Positions 14,831-23,716 are shown, counted from the stretch's first letter. The stretch is DNA of 34,985 nt from Thermoproteota archaeon (GCA_021160575.1 JAGHCH010000005.1:1-34985); one strand, 5' to 3'. The notes: generated from the sequence alone by a model not told the origin. Numbers and translations: made by a program.

Positions 14831-15550
14831 TTGCGTTTTAAGTTAAGTGAAGCTTTAGTAGTGTTGGTTGTCAATTCCTTATTTACAAGGCATTTAGTTG
14901 GGTGGATGCGCTCATTGATTACGTGGATCGTGATGATACTTGGAGCGGTCCTAGGCTTCGCCTCCGTTTCCACTCTTACAAGGGCGAGTTTAACCACCCT
15001 GACCAATCAGCTGGCTATGAGAGAAGGAATCTCCTTAGCAGTGGCTCAAGTGGTTATAGGCATGCTCCCTGTGAGAGTTTTTTTAGGAATCGTCACTATG
15101 TCTCTTGGCTTCATCATCCATGGGCTTTTCCCAGTGATTGAGAAGTATCAACATTACATTATGCCCATTCTAGGCACAGCACTAGTTATCTATGGGTTAT
15201 CTAAGAGCGGACTCTTCGCATGGTGGTTAAGCGAGGTCGAGGTGAAGTTGATCAGCGGCATGCCCTCCTACAACTTAGCAGTGACCGGATTAATGTCCTC
15301 GGTGCTTCCTAACGGCCCTATGGTATACGCTATGGCCTTCGGCATGCTAACCTTTCCTGAGCATGCGCTGCTCCTCTTCCTAGTTAGCGCGGCGGGAAGC
15401 GGCGTCGCTTTGGTGATCTTGGCTTTTAAGGCTCGCTCCTCAATGGAGACGGGCATGTCTTTCGTTGACATAGAGCTTCTAGTGAGGCTTACTGGTGTTA
15501 TGCTGTTGACCATGGGCTTCGTGCTGATAGCGTGCATTAAACTTTTTTAA
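14831..15550 (+). CDS. Integral membrane protein, six predicted spans, DsbD_2/UreH-like
   Basis: 239 residues, almost entirely hydrophobic, arranged as two similar halves of about three spans (residues 25-125 and 150-238). SSVLPNGPMVYAMAFGML in the second half resembles the LPCGP-x-Y-x-A segment of DsbD_2/UreH-like transporters, but Asn replaces Cys, so thiol chemistry is not expected. Other assignments (small permease) are possible. The TTG start at 14831 has no good SD; the TATA-like TTAATAGG near 14800-14808 would make the mRNA nearly leaderless. ATG 14906 (after GGGTGG) is the alternative start. The gene's TAA overlaps the convergent AMP phosphorylase stop (TTAA). Function unknown. Confidence 0.62.
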   Translation: MRFKLSEALVVLVVNSLFTRHLVGWMRSLITWIVMILGAVLGFASVSTLTRASLTTLTNQLAMREGISLAVAQVVIGMLPVRVFLGIVTMSLGFIIHGLFPVIEKYQHYIMPILGTALVIYGLSKSGLFAWWLSEVEVKLISGMPSYNLAVTGLMSSVLPNGPMVYAMAFGMLTFPEHALLLFLVSAAGSGVALVILAFKARSSMETGMSFVDIELLVRLTGVMLLTMGFVLIACIKLF

Positions 15551-17070
15551 TAGCTGGGAAATTCGTCGAGGAGCATACCTTCTATAACCACTGGCTTCAG
15601 CGTGTAGAAAAGCGATTGCGCCTCTGCAAGTTTAACACTCCTTTCAGCGAAGATCTCCATAATGGGCTGATCCTTCTTAACTACATGTCCAGCTTTCACG
15701 TGTAAGAGGACTCCAGCACCCTTATCCACTGGAGCTCCAGCAGCTCTAGCTATGGAGCGAATGGCGTAGTTGCTTATGCTGGTAATATAGCCATCTATCG
15801 GCGAGGTGATCACAATGTGCTTATTGCCCACGGGGATTTCGTCAGGGGTGATTTCGGGGTTTCCTCCTTGAGCTTCGATGATCTCCTTCATCTTGGAGAG
15901 AGCCTTCCCAGACTGGAGGATATCCCTAGCCACTTGAGAGCCGGAGCCTCTTGGAACTGTCCTAGCCTCCTCCATGAGAAGACCTGCCAAGGCTACTGAC
16001 TTCTCTATTAAGCTTAGAGGACCTTTTCCATGGAGAGCCTCAAGGGCTTCCCTTGCTTCAAGAGCTGGGCCCACCGCGTAGCCTACGGGTTGCCCTCCAT
16101 AGGTGATTCCACACCTTATGTTTATGCCTAGCCTACGTCCCAGCTCTACAAACTCTTGAGCTAGCTGACGAGCCTCCTCCATGGTCTCTACCTTAGCCTC
16201 CCTTCCTGTGGGGATATCAAGCACTACTACCTTTGCTCCAACAGCCAGCTTTTTGGCTAATATGCTGGCAAGCATCTGCGGCCTGGGATCGATGCCTAGG
16301 GGGTACTCTACCCTAATGAAGATATCATCGGCAGGAGCTATGTTAAGAGCCCCTCCCCAGACGATGCATCCCCCGACCCGCCGTACTATTCGCTTAACCT
16401 CTTCTGCAGAGAATTCAACGGGAGCTAGCACCTCCATGGTGTCGGCAGTTCCAGCTGGGCTTGTGATTGCCCTGCTACTGGTTTTAGGTATTTTCAGACC
16501 AGCAGCGGCAACTATAGGAACTATTAGCAGGCTAACCTTGTTTCCGGGCACGCCCCCTATGCTGTGCTTGTCAACCACTAGTTCTCCGAAGTCCAGCATT
16601 GCCCCGGTTTCAGCCATAGCGCGGGTGAGATGCTCGGTTTCCTCCATAGACATGCCGAGGTACTCCTCGGCTAGAAGAAAGGCGGCTAGCTCAAGTTCGC
16701 TGAGAGCGTGGTTTACAACGTCTCTTACAATGCTGTAGATTTCATCTCTGCTTAGAGAGCCCCCTCTCATCTTCTTTCTAATGTAGAGCACTGAGGAGGG
16801 CGTTCGGGTGGGTGCTACCTCCAGCTCTTCACCTTCAACTATCGAAAGATCATCAACTAGGTCTCTGAAGACACCTACCTCCCCAGGGTTTACAAACGTA
16901 TGGGTGATCTCAACGAGTGCTACAGTGGTTTTACCGCCTTTGCTGATGGATACTCTATCGTGAACCCTCACATCAAGCGCTTTAGCATCTTTTTCGTTGA
17001 GGAGGACGCTCTTCTTTCCAGTAACGATGTCGATGGTCTTCACTTTAAGGAGCAATTCCCCAAACCTCAC
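15547..17070 (-). CDS. deoA: AMP phosphorylase (archaeal thymidine-phosphorylase family)
   Basis: Splits AMP (also CMP and UMP) with phosphate to the base and ribose-1,5-bisphosphate, the first step of archaeal nucleotide degradation to RuBisCO. 507 residues, matching the archaeal enzyme rather than the ~440-residue bacterial thymidine phosphorylase: an extra N-terminal beta domain (1-85), then the catalytic part with DKHSIGGVPGNKVSLL at 167-182, TSSRAITSPAGTADTMEVL, and RCGITYGGQPVGYAVGP with LEAREAL. The GTG 17070 start fits family length. The product is the substrate of the R15P isomerase encoded at 20610-21581. The DUF92 gene is 80 bases upstream on the same strand. Confidence 0.93.
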   Translation of the reverse strand: MRFGELLLKVKTIDIVTGKKSVLLNEKDAKALDVRVHDRVSISKGGKTTVALVEITHTFVNPGEVGVFRDLVDDLSIVEGEELEVAPTRTPSSVLYIRKKMRGGSLSRDEIYSIVRDVVNHALSELELAAFLLAEEYLGMSMEETEHLTRAMAETGAMLDFGELVVDKHSIGGVPGNKVSLLIVPIVAAAGLKIPKTSSRAITSPAGTADTMEVLAPVEFSAEEVKRIVRRVGGCIVWGGALNIAPADDIFIRVEYPLGIDPRPQMLASILAKKLAVGAKVVVLDIPTGREAKVETMEEARQLAQEFVELGRRLGINIRCGITYGGQPVGYAVGPALEAREALEALHGKGPLSLIEKSVALAGLLMEEARTVPRGSGSQVARDILQSGKALSKMKEIIEAQGGNPEITPDEIPVGNKHIVITSPIDGYITSISNYAIRSIARAAGAPVDKGAGVLLHVKAGHVVKKDQPIMEIFAERSVKLAEAQSLFYTLKPVVIEGMLLDEFPSY

Positions 17071-17150
17071 CTAGTAGTGATAGTAGTACCAGCTTAAGAC
17101 TGGGGGAACCTCCTATAAAAGGGGTAACTAGTTTGCCTACCACCCGGCGA

Positions 17151-17960
17151 TTAGAGGGCTAGGAGAAGGAGAATCGCGGTAAGCCCCCCAGAAAAAGTGG
17201 CTAAGAAGTTCACTGCATGATTGTCCATATTTCTATAGCCGCTAATGTGAATCGCGGGAACGCCGCAGTGGTGGCTCCACTCAGTGATCTTGTTGCACTT
17301 AGCGCATCTAAACTGTGCTTGAACAGTGGCTCCAAGAACACTATCTATCGTTGAGCCAATGAAGCACGCACCTATCACTACAGCATATAGCTTCCAGAGA
17401 GGCCAGCTAATAGCTCCAACAAGATAGGTGATTGTAGCGATCACAAAGCCTGCGAAAAGTATTGCCAGCTCCCCTAGGAGAGTGATCCCTCCAGAACTCC
17501 CAGGGGGCACTCTCTTCTTGAGGTTTGTTATCAAGCGGGGATAACTCTTTGAGAGCATACCTATCTCCGTAGCCAAGGTATCGGCGCAAGCGGTGGCTAC
17601 AGCTCCTAGAAAGCCAGCGAAGAAGAGGTCGTAGGGAAGAGCGAACTCTATAACTGCAAAGCACATAGCAACTCCACCGTTGGCTAGGACATTTTTCCAG
17701 CTCCTGGCGCCGCCCTTTCTCTCAGCTACGCCCAGCCTACGCTTCACATCATATTTGTACTTGGTAAAAGCCCCTGCGATAAGATGAAAGGCTAGTATGG
17801 TGACAAACCACTTCCATCCCCCGAAGATGAAAACTGAGAGTCCAACCACGAAGCCAGCAATCAGCCCCGAAGTGTCAACGATCTTAGTCTTATAGGATAG
17901 AGCGCCGAAAATAGAAACGACCATAACAGCAGCCAGCACATTTAGCGGGTCTAGCGGCAT
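17151..17960 (-). CDS. DUF92/TMEM19-VTE6 family membrane protein (possible prenyl-phosphate kinase)
   Basis: 269 residues, about six to seven transmembrane helices. The family core is clear: GGARSWKNVLANGGVA, GAVATACADTLATEIGMLS and VPPGSSGGITLLGELA, then GSTIDSVLGATVQAQFRC. Plant VTE6 and cyanobacterial relatives phosphorylate phytyl phosphate; archaeal members are uncharacterised but could salvage isoprenoid alcohols. A cytoplasmic loop near the end carries CAKCNKITEWSHHC, a zinc-binding-like insertion seen in several members. ATG 17960. It may share an mRNA with AMP phosphorylase, which begins 80 bases downstream, though they have no obvious common pathway. Confidence 0.82.
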   Translation of the reverse strand: MPLDPLNVLAAVMVVSIFGALSYKTKIVDTSGLIAGFVVGLSVFIFGGWKWFVTILAFHLIAGAFTKYKYDVKRRLGVAERKGGARSWKNVLANGGVAMCFAVIEFALPYDLFFAGFLGAVATACADTLATEIGMLSKSYPRLITNLKKRVPPGSSGGITLLGELAILFAGFVIATITYLVGAISWPLWKLYAVVIGACFIGSTIDSVLGATVQAQFRCAKCNKITEWSHHCGVPAIHISGYRNMDNHAVNFLATFSGGLTAILLLLAL

Positions 17961-18145
17961 AAAGCCACCACTTCGCTTTTTCGTGATGTTAAAGACCCGC
18001 CGTAATAAAGTTTTGTCTCCTATTAACTCTAGCCTAAGATTATAACGAGAGAAGAATTTAACGTTTTAGCAAATAGTTAATGTGGAGCCACTAACGAGGG
18101 ATGGTAAGAGTTAAATGCTCTCTAAGCCTCTCTGAAGAAAAAGCT

Positions 18146-18155
18146 ACATATAAAG
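18146..18155 (+). promoter_or_regulatory. TATA box for the 90-residue orphan
   Basis: ACATATAAAG is centred about 38 bases before ATG 18188, predicting transcription start near 18177. The resulting leader is about 12 bases and contains GGAGGGG, ideal for initiating at 18188 rather than at the earlier ATG 18101. The remaining bases of the divergent spacer from 17961 show no gene. Confidence 0.5.
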
Positions 18156-18187
18156 AGCACCATGTCACGTTAAGCGGAGGGGCAGAC

Positions 18188-18460
18188 ATGCCAAAAGGAG
18201 CACTGCTCTACAAGCTTGCTCTCCAAAGGCATGGCTTAGAGCAGCTAGATGTCTACAGGTATCCCGACCGAGACGAAGTACGAATACGCGCTAGGGATAC
18301 AGGGGAAGTCTACGTGATAGCACTTCCAAGGCACCGCGAACTGATGAGTGTAGAAGAGTACGTGGAGCACGTGAAGAAGGCGGTAGCTAAAGCTAGAGAG
18401 ACAAGAGCAAGAGGAGCGAAAGCTAAAGAAGGAAAAGCCAAGGAGAAGAAGACTTCCTAG
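18188..18460 (+). CDS. Uncharacterized small basic protein, 90 residues
   Basis: Starts MPKGALLYKLALQRHG and continues with short beta-alpha segments (LDVYRYPDRDEVRIRARDTGEVYVIALPRH), a helix SVEEYVEHVKKAVAKA, and a Lys/Ala/Glu-rich tail (residues 64-90) like disordered tails of DNA- or RNA-binding proteins. No family is recognised. I chose ATG 18188 because GGAGGGG lies 5 bases upstream and a TATA box sits at 18146-18155. An in-frame ATG at 18101 would add 29 residues and place the TATA box inside the coding sequence. It is followed by a 140-base spacer to the NCS1 gene, so it is probably transcribed alone. No function is assigned. Confidence 0.68.
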   Translation: MPKGALLYKLALQRHGLEQLDVYRYPDRDEVRIRARDTGEVYVIALPRHRELMSVEEYVEHVKKAVAKARETRARGAKAKEGKAKEKKTS

Positions 18461-18550
18461 TGTTCTCGCATTATGTTTTAAGAAAGTAAAGCATAAGCCA
18501 TTATTAATTTCATTTTTTCAAAGTTTTCCATTCATAACCGAGTTTTAGGA

Positions 18551-18567
18551 GTATAAGTGACTTATAC
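18551..18567. promoter_or_regulatory. Palindromic operator candidate upstream of the NCS1 gene
   Basis: Perfect inverted repeat GTATAAG-TGA-CTTATAC, directly before a TATA box (TTTATATA, 18575-18582). The location just upstream of the TFB/TATA core is typical for archaeal activator or repressor sites. The spacer is too short and simple for a thiamine riboswitch, which I looked for and did not find. Confidence 0.45.
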
Positions 18568-18574
18568 ATGAGCT

Positions 18575-18582
18575 TTTATATA
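18575..18582 (+). promoter_or_regulatory. TATA box of the NCS1 permease gene
   Basis: TTTATATA predicts transcription start near 18605. This lies after the first in-frame ATG (18600), so ATG 18618 or 18624 is the likelier start. Confidence 0.45.
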
Positions 18583-18623
18583 AGATCCCCATTCACGATA
18601 TGGGCTCCTTGAAGGGGATGGCG

Positions 18624-19934
18624 ATGGCTGAGGAGTGCGGCTACTCGCTGAGACCCGTGCCCCGCGAGCAAAGGAGCTTCGGCTTCCTTGACAACTTTGC
18701 AATCTGGTTTGGCGCAGACATGGGAATCGCTGTTTTCTGGGCTGGAGCACTGCTAACACCGTTTCTTTCATTGAGAGATGCACTCATCGCGATTATCATT
18801 GGGCACGTGATTGGCAATTTCCTTATGGGTCTTGTGGGCTTGATGGGCGCTAGAACTGGTGTGCCTACTATGGTGCTGGCCAGAGGTGCGCTGGGCATTA
18901 GGGGTAGCTACTTACCGTCGATCCTCAACTACATTCAGTTAGTGGGATGGACCGCTGTGATGATAGATGTTGCAGCGAGGGCTATGGATACTGTCTATGC
19001 AGGTTTTGTAGAAGGAGGCAGCCTCTACATCGTATGGGCAGTGGTTTTCGGAGCTGCTGTAACTCTCTGGACGATCGTGGGTCCAGAGAAATGGAAGCTT
19101 TTAGAGAAGATGGCCGTGGCTTTGCTACTGATCTTAAGTGCATGGCTCGTCTACGTGGTGACCACAAGGTTTGACTTTTGGGAGCTTTTCAACCGCCCTG
19201 GCGTAGGGGGGATGCCCTTCTGGATAGGTTTAGATTTAGTGATAGCCATGCCTATCTCTTGGATTCCTTTGATAGCGGATTACGCTCGTTTCTCCAGAAG
19301 CCTTAGAGGATGCTTCTGGGGGATCTACTTAGGGCACTTTGTTGGCAGTGGTCTCTGCTATTTCCTTGGAGCATTGACAAATGTAGCTGCTAACTTTCCA
19401 GATCCCATAGCGATTGTAGCTGCCTATGGGTTAGGCATTCCAGCGATGTTGATCATCCTCTTCTCAACCACCACAACCGCGTTCTTGGACATCTACTCAG
19501 CTGCAATCACCTTTAAGAACGTGTTTTTGAGGGCTAGCGTGAGAAAGCAAGTTTTAGTTGTAGGGATGCTAGGCACTGGTATTGCGCTTCTCTTCCCGCC
19601 GGAGCAATATGAGTGGTTTTTGCTCTTCATAGGAGGCGCCTTCACTTCTTTGGCGGCGATAATGTTGGCTGACTTCTTCCTCGTGAAGAGAGGTTATAAC
19701 GCCTATGAGCTGTTGAGGAGGGAGGGGAACTACTGGTACTTTGGAGGAGTGAACATAAAGGCAGTGGTCGTGTGGGCTTTCGGCTTCATCTTCTATATGC
19801 TGCTGGCTGCTTCATCACTGCTGGGTGTTGAGGTGCCAGTGTTTTCCTCCATAGCTGGAATGCTGGGATGCTCTCTGCCAACTCTTGCCGTTACAGTGGT
19901 GCTCTATCTAGCTCTGTCCAGCTTTAGGCGCTAG
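18624..19934 (+). CDS. NCS1-family nucleobase/thiamine-precursor permease
   Basis: Twelve-span cytoplasmic-membrane symporter of the cytosine/allantoin/HMP family. About 436 residues from MAEECGYSLRPVPREQRSFG. The family hallmark DNFAIWFGADMGIAVFWAG opens span 1, followed by GARTGVPTMVLARGALGIRGSYLPS and NYIQLVGW, and the SWIPLIADYARFSR block in the middle; each is characteristic of NCS1. I favour ATG 18624 (AAGGGG six bases upstream) over ATG 18600, because the TATA box at 18575-18582 places the mRNA start near 18605. The convergent neighbour is TenA (4-base overlap), which suggests import of hydroxymethylpyrimidine, as in CytX. The purine/pyrimidine salvage genes nearby make a nucleobase substrate equally possible. 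A palindrome at 18551-18567 may control it. Confidence 0.87.
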   Translation: MAEECGYSLRPVPREQRSFGFLDNFAIWFGADMGIAVFWAGALLTPFLSLRDALIAIIIGHVIGNFLMGLVGLMGARTGVPTMVLARGALGIRGSYLPSILNYIQLVGWTAVMIDVAARAMDTVYAGFVEGGSLYIVWAVVFGAAVTLWTIVGPEKWKLLEKMAVALLLILSAWLVYVVTTRFDFWELFNRPGVGGMPFWIGLDLVIAMPISWIPLIADYARFSRSLRGCFWGIYLGHFVGSGLCYFLGALTNVAANFPDPIAIVAAYGLGIPAMLIILFSTTTTAFLDIYSAAITFKNVFLRASVRKQVLVVGMLGTGIALLFPPEQYEWFLLFIGGAFTSLAAIMLADFFLVKRGYNAYELLRREGNYWYFGGVNIKAVVVWAFGFIFYMLLAASSLLGVEVPVFSSIAGMLGCSLPTLAVTVVLYLALSSFRR

Positions 19935-20620
19935 CCTTGTTTTGGTGCTTGGCTTTTTCTGTAGAGTGCTTCCCAGAAGAGGTATTCATATCTTTGAATG
20001 AGCAGGGCTATGAATTTGAATCGACCTACCTCCGCGTAGGGTTCAATGACCTTGAGAGCTGCCTCCTCGAGGGCTGTGAAGGGTCCGGAGAAGGCGTCGA
20101 AGAAGGAAGTTTCCTTGATGTTGTAGTTCTTCTTAAGGGCATTGGAGAGCTTGCTGCAGTTTTCGCCCCATACGGGGAGGTTGACCACCATTGCGAAGGC
20201 TTGCTCTCCAGGGTTTGCATGTAGGGATAGCCAGGAGAGGAAATGGGTATAGGCTACTGCTTCCGGTATTGGCTGCGCCGCTTCGAGTTCTGAGGTTGTG
20301 AGCCCTAGGGTTCGGGCTAGCTTGAGAAGATTGCGTAGTGCTTGGAGGTCTCCTTGGAAAAGCATGGAAAAGAACTCCAGCTCCTCTAGATTGGTGGCTC
20401 GCGACGCCATTTGAGCCAAGCTTTTGGCATCATGATAGACGATGTAGTACTGCTGCTTAGCCAGCTCCTTGAAGGCTTCTGCTGGAAGCTTGCCTTCCAA
20501 GGCTTCTGTGATGAAAGGGTGATCGAGAATTTTTCTGTTGAGAGGTTGAAGCTCCTTTCTCACGGAATTGAGGAGCTGGCGTGCCTTCACGCCAATCACC
20601 TTCAAGAAACTATTCTTCAC
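19931..20620 (-). CDS. TenA/PqqC-like family protein (thiaminase II-like)
   Basis: All-helical enzyme of thiamine-pyrimidine salvage: hydrolyses aminopyrimidines or thiamine to hydroxymethylpyrimidine. Core signatures: [92 protein letters not shown], and [10 protein letters not shown] at the C-terminus. The usual active-site Cys position is not certain; the sole cysteine is in WGENCSKL. The start is uncertain: GTG 20620 (229 residues) or TTG 20659 with a too-close SD. It overlaps the end of R15P isomerase, so it is the last gene of the adh-prs-R15Pi-tenA operon. It converges with the NCS1 gene, supporting a shared thiamine role, though this is not proof of it. Confidence 0.8.
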   Translation of the reverse strand: MKNSFLKVIGVKARQLLNSVRKELQPLNRKILDHPFITEALEGKLPAEAFKELAKQQYYIVYHDAKSLAQMASRATNLEELEFFSMLFQGDLQALRNLLKLARTLGLTTSELEAAQPIPEAVAYTHFLSWLSLHANPGEQAFAMVVNLPVWGENCSKLSNALKKNYNIKETSFFDAFSGPFTALEEAALKVIEPYAEVGRFKFIALLIQRYEYLFWEALYRKSQAPKQG

Positions 20621-21581
20621 GGAAGGTTCTTGAGAGTTCCTCCCCGAGAGCCCAGCCAAACTCCTCCCTCAAAACAAGGATGGCACCCTGCGGGGGAATG
20701 ACTCCCTTCTCGGTGATTATGATGTCTATGAACTCTGGTGGCGTGACGTCAAATGCTGGGTTGCGGACCTTGACGTTTGGACACTCTTTAAAGAACTCCG
20801 GAGGAACTACCTCTTCAGCTGGCCTCTCTTCAATTTCTACTAATTCGCCTAATGCCGTATAGGGGCTGAACTTGTAGGTTTCAGCTGCTACAAATACCCG
20901 AACTCTAGCCTCATGGGCTGCTAGCGCTATCATTGAAGTGCCTATCTTGTTGACAACAGCTCCATTAGCTGTAACTGCGTCGGCGCCCACTACCACTTTG
21001 TCCACTTCGTGCATGAAGTAGCGCACTGCTGAATCTATGATTAAGGTAACTGGAACCCCAGCATCATGGAGTGCTTTTACAGTTAGCCTTCCTTGGAAGC
21101 GCGGCCTTGTCTCGGTGGCGTAGACCGAGATCTCCTTGCCCTGCCTAAAGGCTGTCAGAATGATAGAGATAGCTGCCGAGCTATTGCAGTGGGTGAGGAT
21201 TATGTCGCCGTCCCTTATCCTTCTGGCTCCTATTTCACCTATCTTCTTGATAGCTTGCTGAGAGGATTTAATGAAGTATTGAGCGGAGTTGATGACTATT
21301 TCTCTCAGCTCCTCTAGGGAGGCGCCACTCTGAAGGGCTGTTCTAGCTCTGTGCATGATGTACTGGATACCATTGGGTAGTGTTACAGCTGTGGGGCGGG
21401 TGGCTAGGAGGAGCTTTGAAGCTTCCTCTAGGTGCTCCATGAGCTCTTCAGCTTTACTGGCGGGGGATTTCTGGGCAACTAGCGAGAGAGCGTAGACGGC
21501 GGCTCTGCCTATCTCTGCGGCTCCGCGTATCTTCATGTCGCGGATGTTGTTTGCTATTTTGATGACCTCTAGTGGTATCAA
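20610..21581 (-). CDS. e2b2: Ribose-1,5-bisphosphate isomerase (eIF2B-alpha family, e2b2)
   Basis: Converts ribose-1,5-bisphosphate to ribulose-1,5-bisphosphate, the RuBisCO substrate. With TTG 21581 as start the protein has 323 residues. The catalytic residues known from the Thermococcus enzyme (Cys133 and Asp202) appear at C132 (LTHCNSSAA) and D201 ([18 protein letters not shown]), a constant offset of one. Also present are [16 protein letters not shown] and [10 protein letters not shown]. The TTG overlaps the PRPP synthetase TGA (TTGA) and is preceded by GGAGGTG at 21588-21594, so the longer frame to 21767 is not the start. Its substrate is made by AMP phosphorylase (15547-17070). The adjoining eIF2B-alpha-like methylthioribose-1-phosphate isomerase is the main alternative, but the motif set favours R15P isomerase. 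Confidence 0.92.
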   Translation of the reverse strand: MIPLEVIKIANNIRDMKIRGAAEIGRAAVYALSLVAQKSPASKAEELMEHLEEASKLLLATRPTAVTLPNGIQYIMHRARTALQSGASLEELREIVINSAQYFIKSSQQAIKKIGEIGARRIRDGDIILTHCNSSAAISIILTAFRQGKEISVYATETRPRFQGRLTVKALHDAGVPVTLIIDSAVRYFMHEVDKVVVGADAVTANGAVVNKIGTSMIALAAHEARVRVFVAAETYKFSPYTALGELVEIEERPAEEVVPPEFFKECPNVKVRNPAFDVTPPEFIDIIITEKGVIPPQGAILVLREEFGWALGEELSRTFREE

Positions 21582-22477
21582 CGCGTCCACCTCCTCAAGC
21601 ACTCCGCTAGGAGGGGAGCGATGCTGACGCAGCTCACCGGGCTTGGCACGCTGTCGCTTGCAAAGATGCTCTTCACCCCAGCAAGGTAAATTTTGGTGAG
21701 AGCGCCGTTGACCAGTATTGGGTGTGTGCAGCAGGCATAGACTGCTTTGGCGCCTAATTTTAGGCATTGCTTGGCAGCTTCAGCCATGGTTCCTCCAGTG
21801 CTGATGATGTCATCCATGATGAGCACTACCTTCCCCTTGACGACTTCCTCCTCTTTAGGTGTAACCATAACCTCGGTTGGGCTTAACCGCTTCTTGACGA
21901 AGACTGTGTGCTCCACCTTCACGTGGCTTGCTGCCTTAGCTACTAGAGCTTCTGATTCTTCATCGGGCCCCACTATGGCCAGCTCATTTGGCGAGAACTT
22001 GTATTCTTTGATGAAGTATTCTGCTAGGCTTTTTGAGGCGGAGAGATGGATGAACTCCGCTTGGAGGAAGGGGGCTAAATCCCTCAGCCGATGAAGATGG
22101 GCATCCACAGTGACTATGGCATCTAGCTCAAGGGAGTTTAAAAGCTCCGCCACCACCTTTAAGCTGATGGGCTCTCCCGGGTTAAAGCGGGCGTCTTGCC
22201 GGGCATAGGCCAAGTAGGGAATAACTGCAACTACCTTTGAGGCGCCAGCTCCTCTAGCTGCTTCAGCTAGGAGGCAGAGTTCCACGAGGTATTCATCTGG
22301 CTTGTGGGCTAGGCTCTGCAGCAGAACAGCGGTTTCACCTTCGAGTGGTCGAGTTATTCTGAGGTACTTCTCCCCATCGGGGAACTTGCGAATCTCCGCT
22401 GGAGCTAGCTCCACTTCGAGGGCTTGAGCTAGTCTTAGAGAAAGAAGAAGGTTGGAAGATCCCGGAACGACTATCAA
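21578..22477 (-). CDS. prs: Ribose-phosphate pyrophosphokinase (PRPP synthetase)
   Basis: Makes PRPP from ribose-5-phosphate and ATP, for nucleotides, histidine and tryptophan. 299 residues, typical of the archaeal short form. Blocks: [42 protein letters not shown] (ATP/Mg region with the DA-H pair in [12 protein letters not shown]), [10 protein letters not shown] (flexible loop), and [15 protein letters not shown] (PRPP loop). The start is TTG 22477 with GGAAGAG just upstream; the gene begins 13 bases after the iron alcohol dehydrogenase stop and its TGA overlaps the R15P isomerase start (TTGA). That puts PRPP synthesis in the same transcript as a ribose-bisphosphate isomerase, joining two fates of ribose phosphates. 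Confidence 0.95.
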   Translation of the reverse strand: MIVVPGSSNLLLSLRLAQALEVELAPAEIRKFPDGEKYLRITRPLEGETAVLLQSLAHKPDEYLVELCLLAEAARGAGASKVVAVIPYLAYARQDARFNPGEPISLKVVAELLNSLELDAIVTVDAHLHRLRDLAPFLQAEFIHLSASKSLAEYFIKEYKFSPNELAIVGPDEESEALVAKAASHVKVEHTVFVKKRLSPTEVMVTPKEEEVVKGKVVLIMDDIISTGGTMAEAAKQCLKLGAKAVYACCTHPILVNGALTKIYLAGVKSIFASDSVPSPVSCVSIAPLLAECLRRWTR

Positions 22478-22490
22478 TAGCTCTTCCCCG

Positions 22491-23684
22491 CTAGAGTTCC
22501 TCCCACATGGCTTCGTAAAGTTTCTCCATGTCCTCCTTTGTGGGCTTCCTCGGATTTCTAGCTATAAACCTCTGCTGGTTAGTGAAGAGGTCTTCCACCA
22601 TCTTCGGCAGCTCCTCTTTTGGCACTCCTACGTCGCTGAGCGAAGTGGGAAGTTCAAGGCTCTCGATAAGCTCTCGAACAGCCCCAATGGCTTCCACAGC
22701 TGCTTCCTTCGACGAGAAGCCAGCTACGTCTAAGCCCATGGCTAGGGCAGCTGAAGCCAGCTTCTCTGGCACTGTTGGAAGGTTGTACTCCATCACATAG
22801 GGTAAGCAGAGGGCACATGAAGCACCGTGTGCCAGCTTGTAGTCTACTGCATAGGTGTAGGCTATACCATGGGGAAGGCATAGCCCAGCATTAGTGAACG
22901 CCATCCCGGCTAGAGCTGAAGCCAGTGCCACGCCGTATCTAGCCTCGATGTCTTCCCCGTTTGCGTAAGCTCTCTCAAGGTACGTGAAGACCAAGCCTAT
23001 TGCCTCTAAGGCTAGGGCATCCGTGAAGTTGTTGGCCTCGACGGACATGAGAGACTCGATGGCGTGTGAGAGGGCATCAATTCCCGAGGCTGCAGTGGTT
23101 TTCGGTGGCACGGTGATGGAGAGCACGGGATCTATTATCGATACATCGGCATTGAGGTTAAAGCTCCATAATGCTACTTTAACTCTGCCATCCACCACCA
23201 CTGCTGCTGGAGAGACCTCGCTGCCAGTTCCAAATACTGTTGGCACCAATATTAGGGGGAGTCTTTTCTCCTTGACCTTGTAAGCTCCAACGTACTCTGA
23301 GACATCTCCCGGATTCTTGGCTAGAGCGGCTGCTATCTTTGCTACGTCCATCGAGCTTCCCCCACCAATCCCTATGACTAAGTCGAAGCCCTCAGAGCGC
23401 ACTGCCAAAACAGCCTTCCTAGCGGTGTCAATGCTGGGCTCTGGCTCCACTTGGCTGAAGACGGTGACTGAAAATCCAGCTTCCTCTAAAGGTTTGCAAA
23501 GTTCATCGACTATGCCTAGAGAGCGGACAGTCTTTCCCGATACTACGAAGACCTTCTTGGGGGAGAACTTGGAGACCTCTTCCACTAGCTTCTTGGAGGA
23601 ATGGACGCCGAAGACGATGCGGGTTGGCGTGTAGTAGGAGTAGGTCTTGAAGAGGAAGTGCTGCAGCTTAACCTCCATTTTCAT
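22491..23684 (-). CDS. Iron-containing alcohol dehydrogenase
   Basis: NAD(P)H-linked oxidoreductase of the Fe-ADH (group III) family; 397 residues. The nucleotide-binding motif is GIGGGSSMDVAKIAAAL, and the metal ligands fall in the expected places: GIDALSHAIESL (Asp and His four residues apart), CLPHGIAYTYAV and LAHGASCALCLP. The C-terminal helical domain is complete. Substrate is not determinable; fermentative aldehyde reduction is likely. Starts at ATG 23684, or at the second ATG 23678, which better spaces the GGAGGTAT SD. First gene of an operon with prs, R15P isomerase and tenA, and divergent from the nucleoside phosphorylase. Its place in a ribose-phosphate operon is notable because it is not part of the known pathway. 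Confidence 0.92.
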   Translation of the reverse strand: MKMEVKLQHFLFKTYSYYTPTRIVFGVHSSKKLVEEVSKFSPKKVFVVSGKTVRSLGIVDELCKPLEEAGFSVTVFSQVEPEPSIDTARKAVLAVRSEGFDLVIGIGGGSSMDVAKIAAALAKNPGDVSEYVGAYKVKEKRLPLILVPTVFGTGSEVSPAAVVVDGRVKVALWSFNLNADVSIIDPVLSITVPPKTTAASGIDALSHAIESLMSVEANNFTDALALEAIGLVFTYLERAYANGEDIEARYGVALASALAGMAFTNAGLCLPHGIAYTYAVDYKLAHGASCALCLPYVMEYNLPTVPEKLASAALAMGLDVAGFSSKEAAVEAIGAVRELIESLELPTSLSDVGVPKEELPKMVEDLFTNQQRFIARNPRKPTKEDMEKLYEAMWEEL

Positions 23685-23716
23685 ATACCTCCGTGAGCAA
23701 TTATGCTGAGAAGGTG

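Noticed and set aside
16181-16738. 185-codon plus-strand frame
   Set aside because: Antisense to AMP phosphorylase with Ser/Thr/Pro-rich composition; a shadow frame.
18461-18599. Possible thiamine (THI-box) riboswitch before the NCS1 gene
   Set aside because: No CTGAGA or paired conserved helices; a TATA box lies close to the start so the leader would be too short.
21582-21767. 62-codon N-terminal extension of R15P isomerase
   Set aside because: It lies antiphase within prs, is unlike the family, and the SD plus residue numbering fit TTG 21581.
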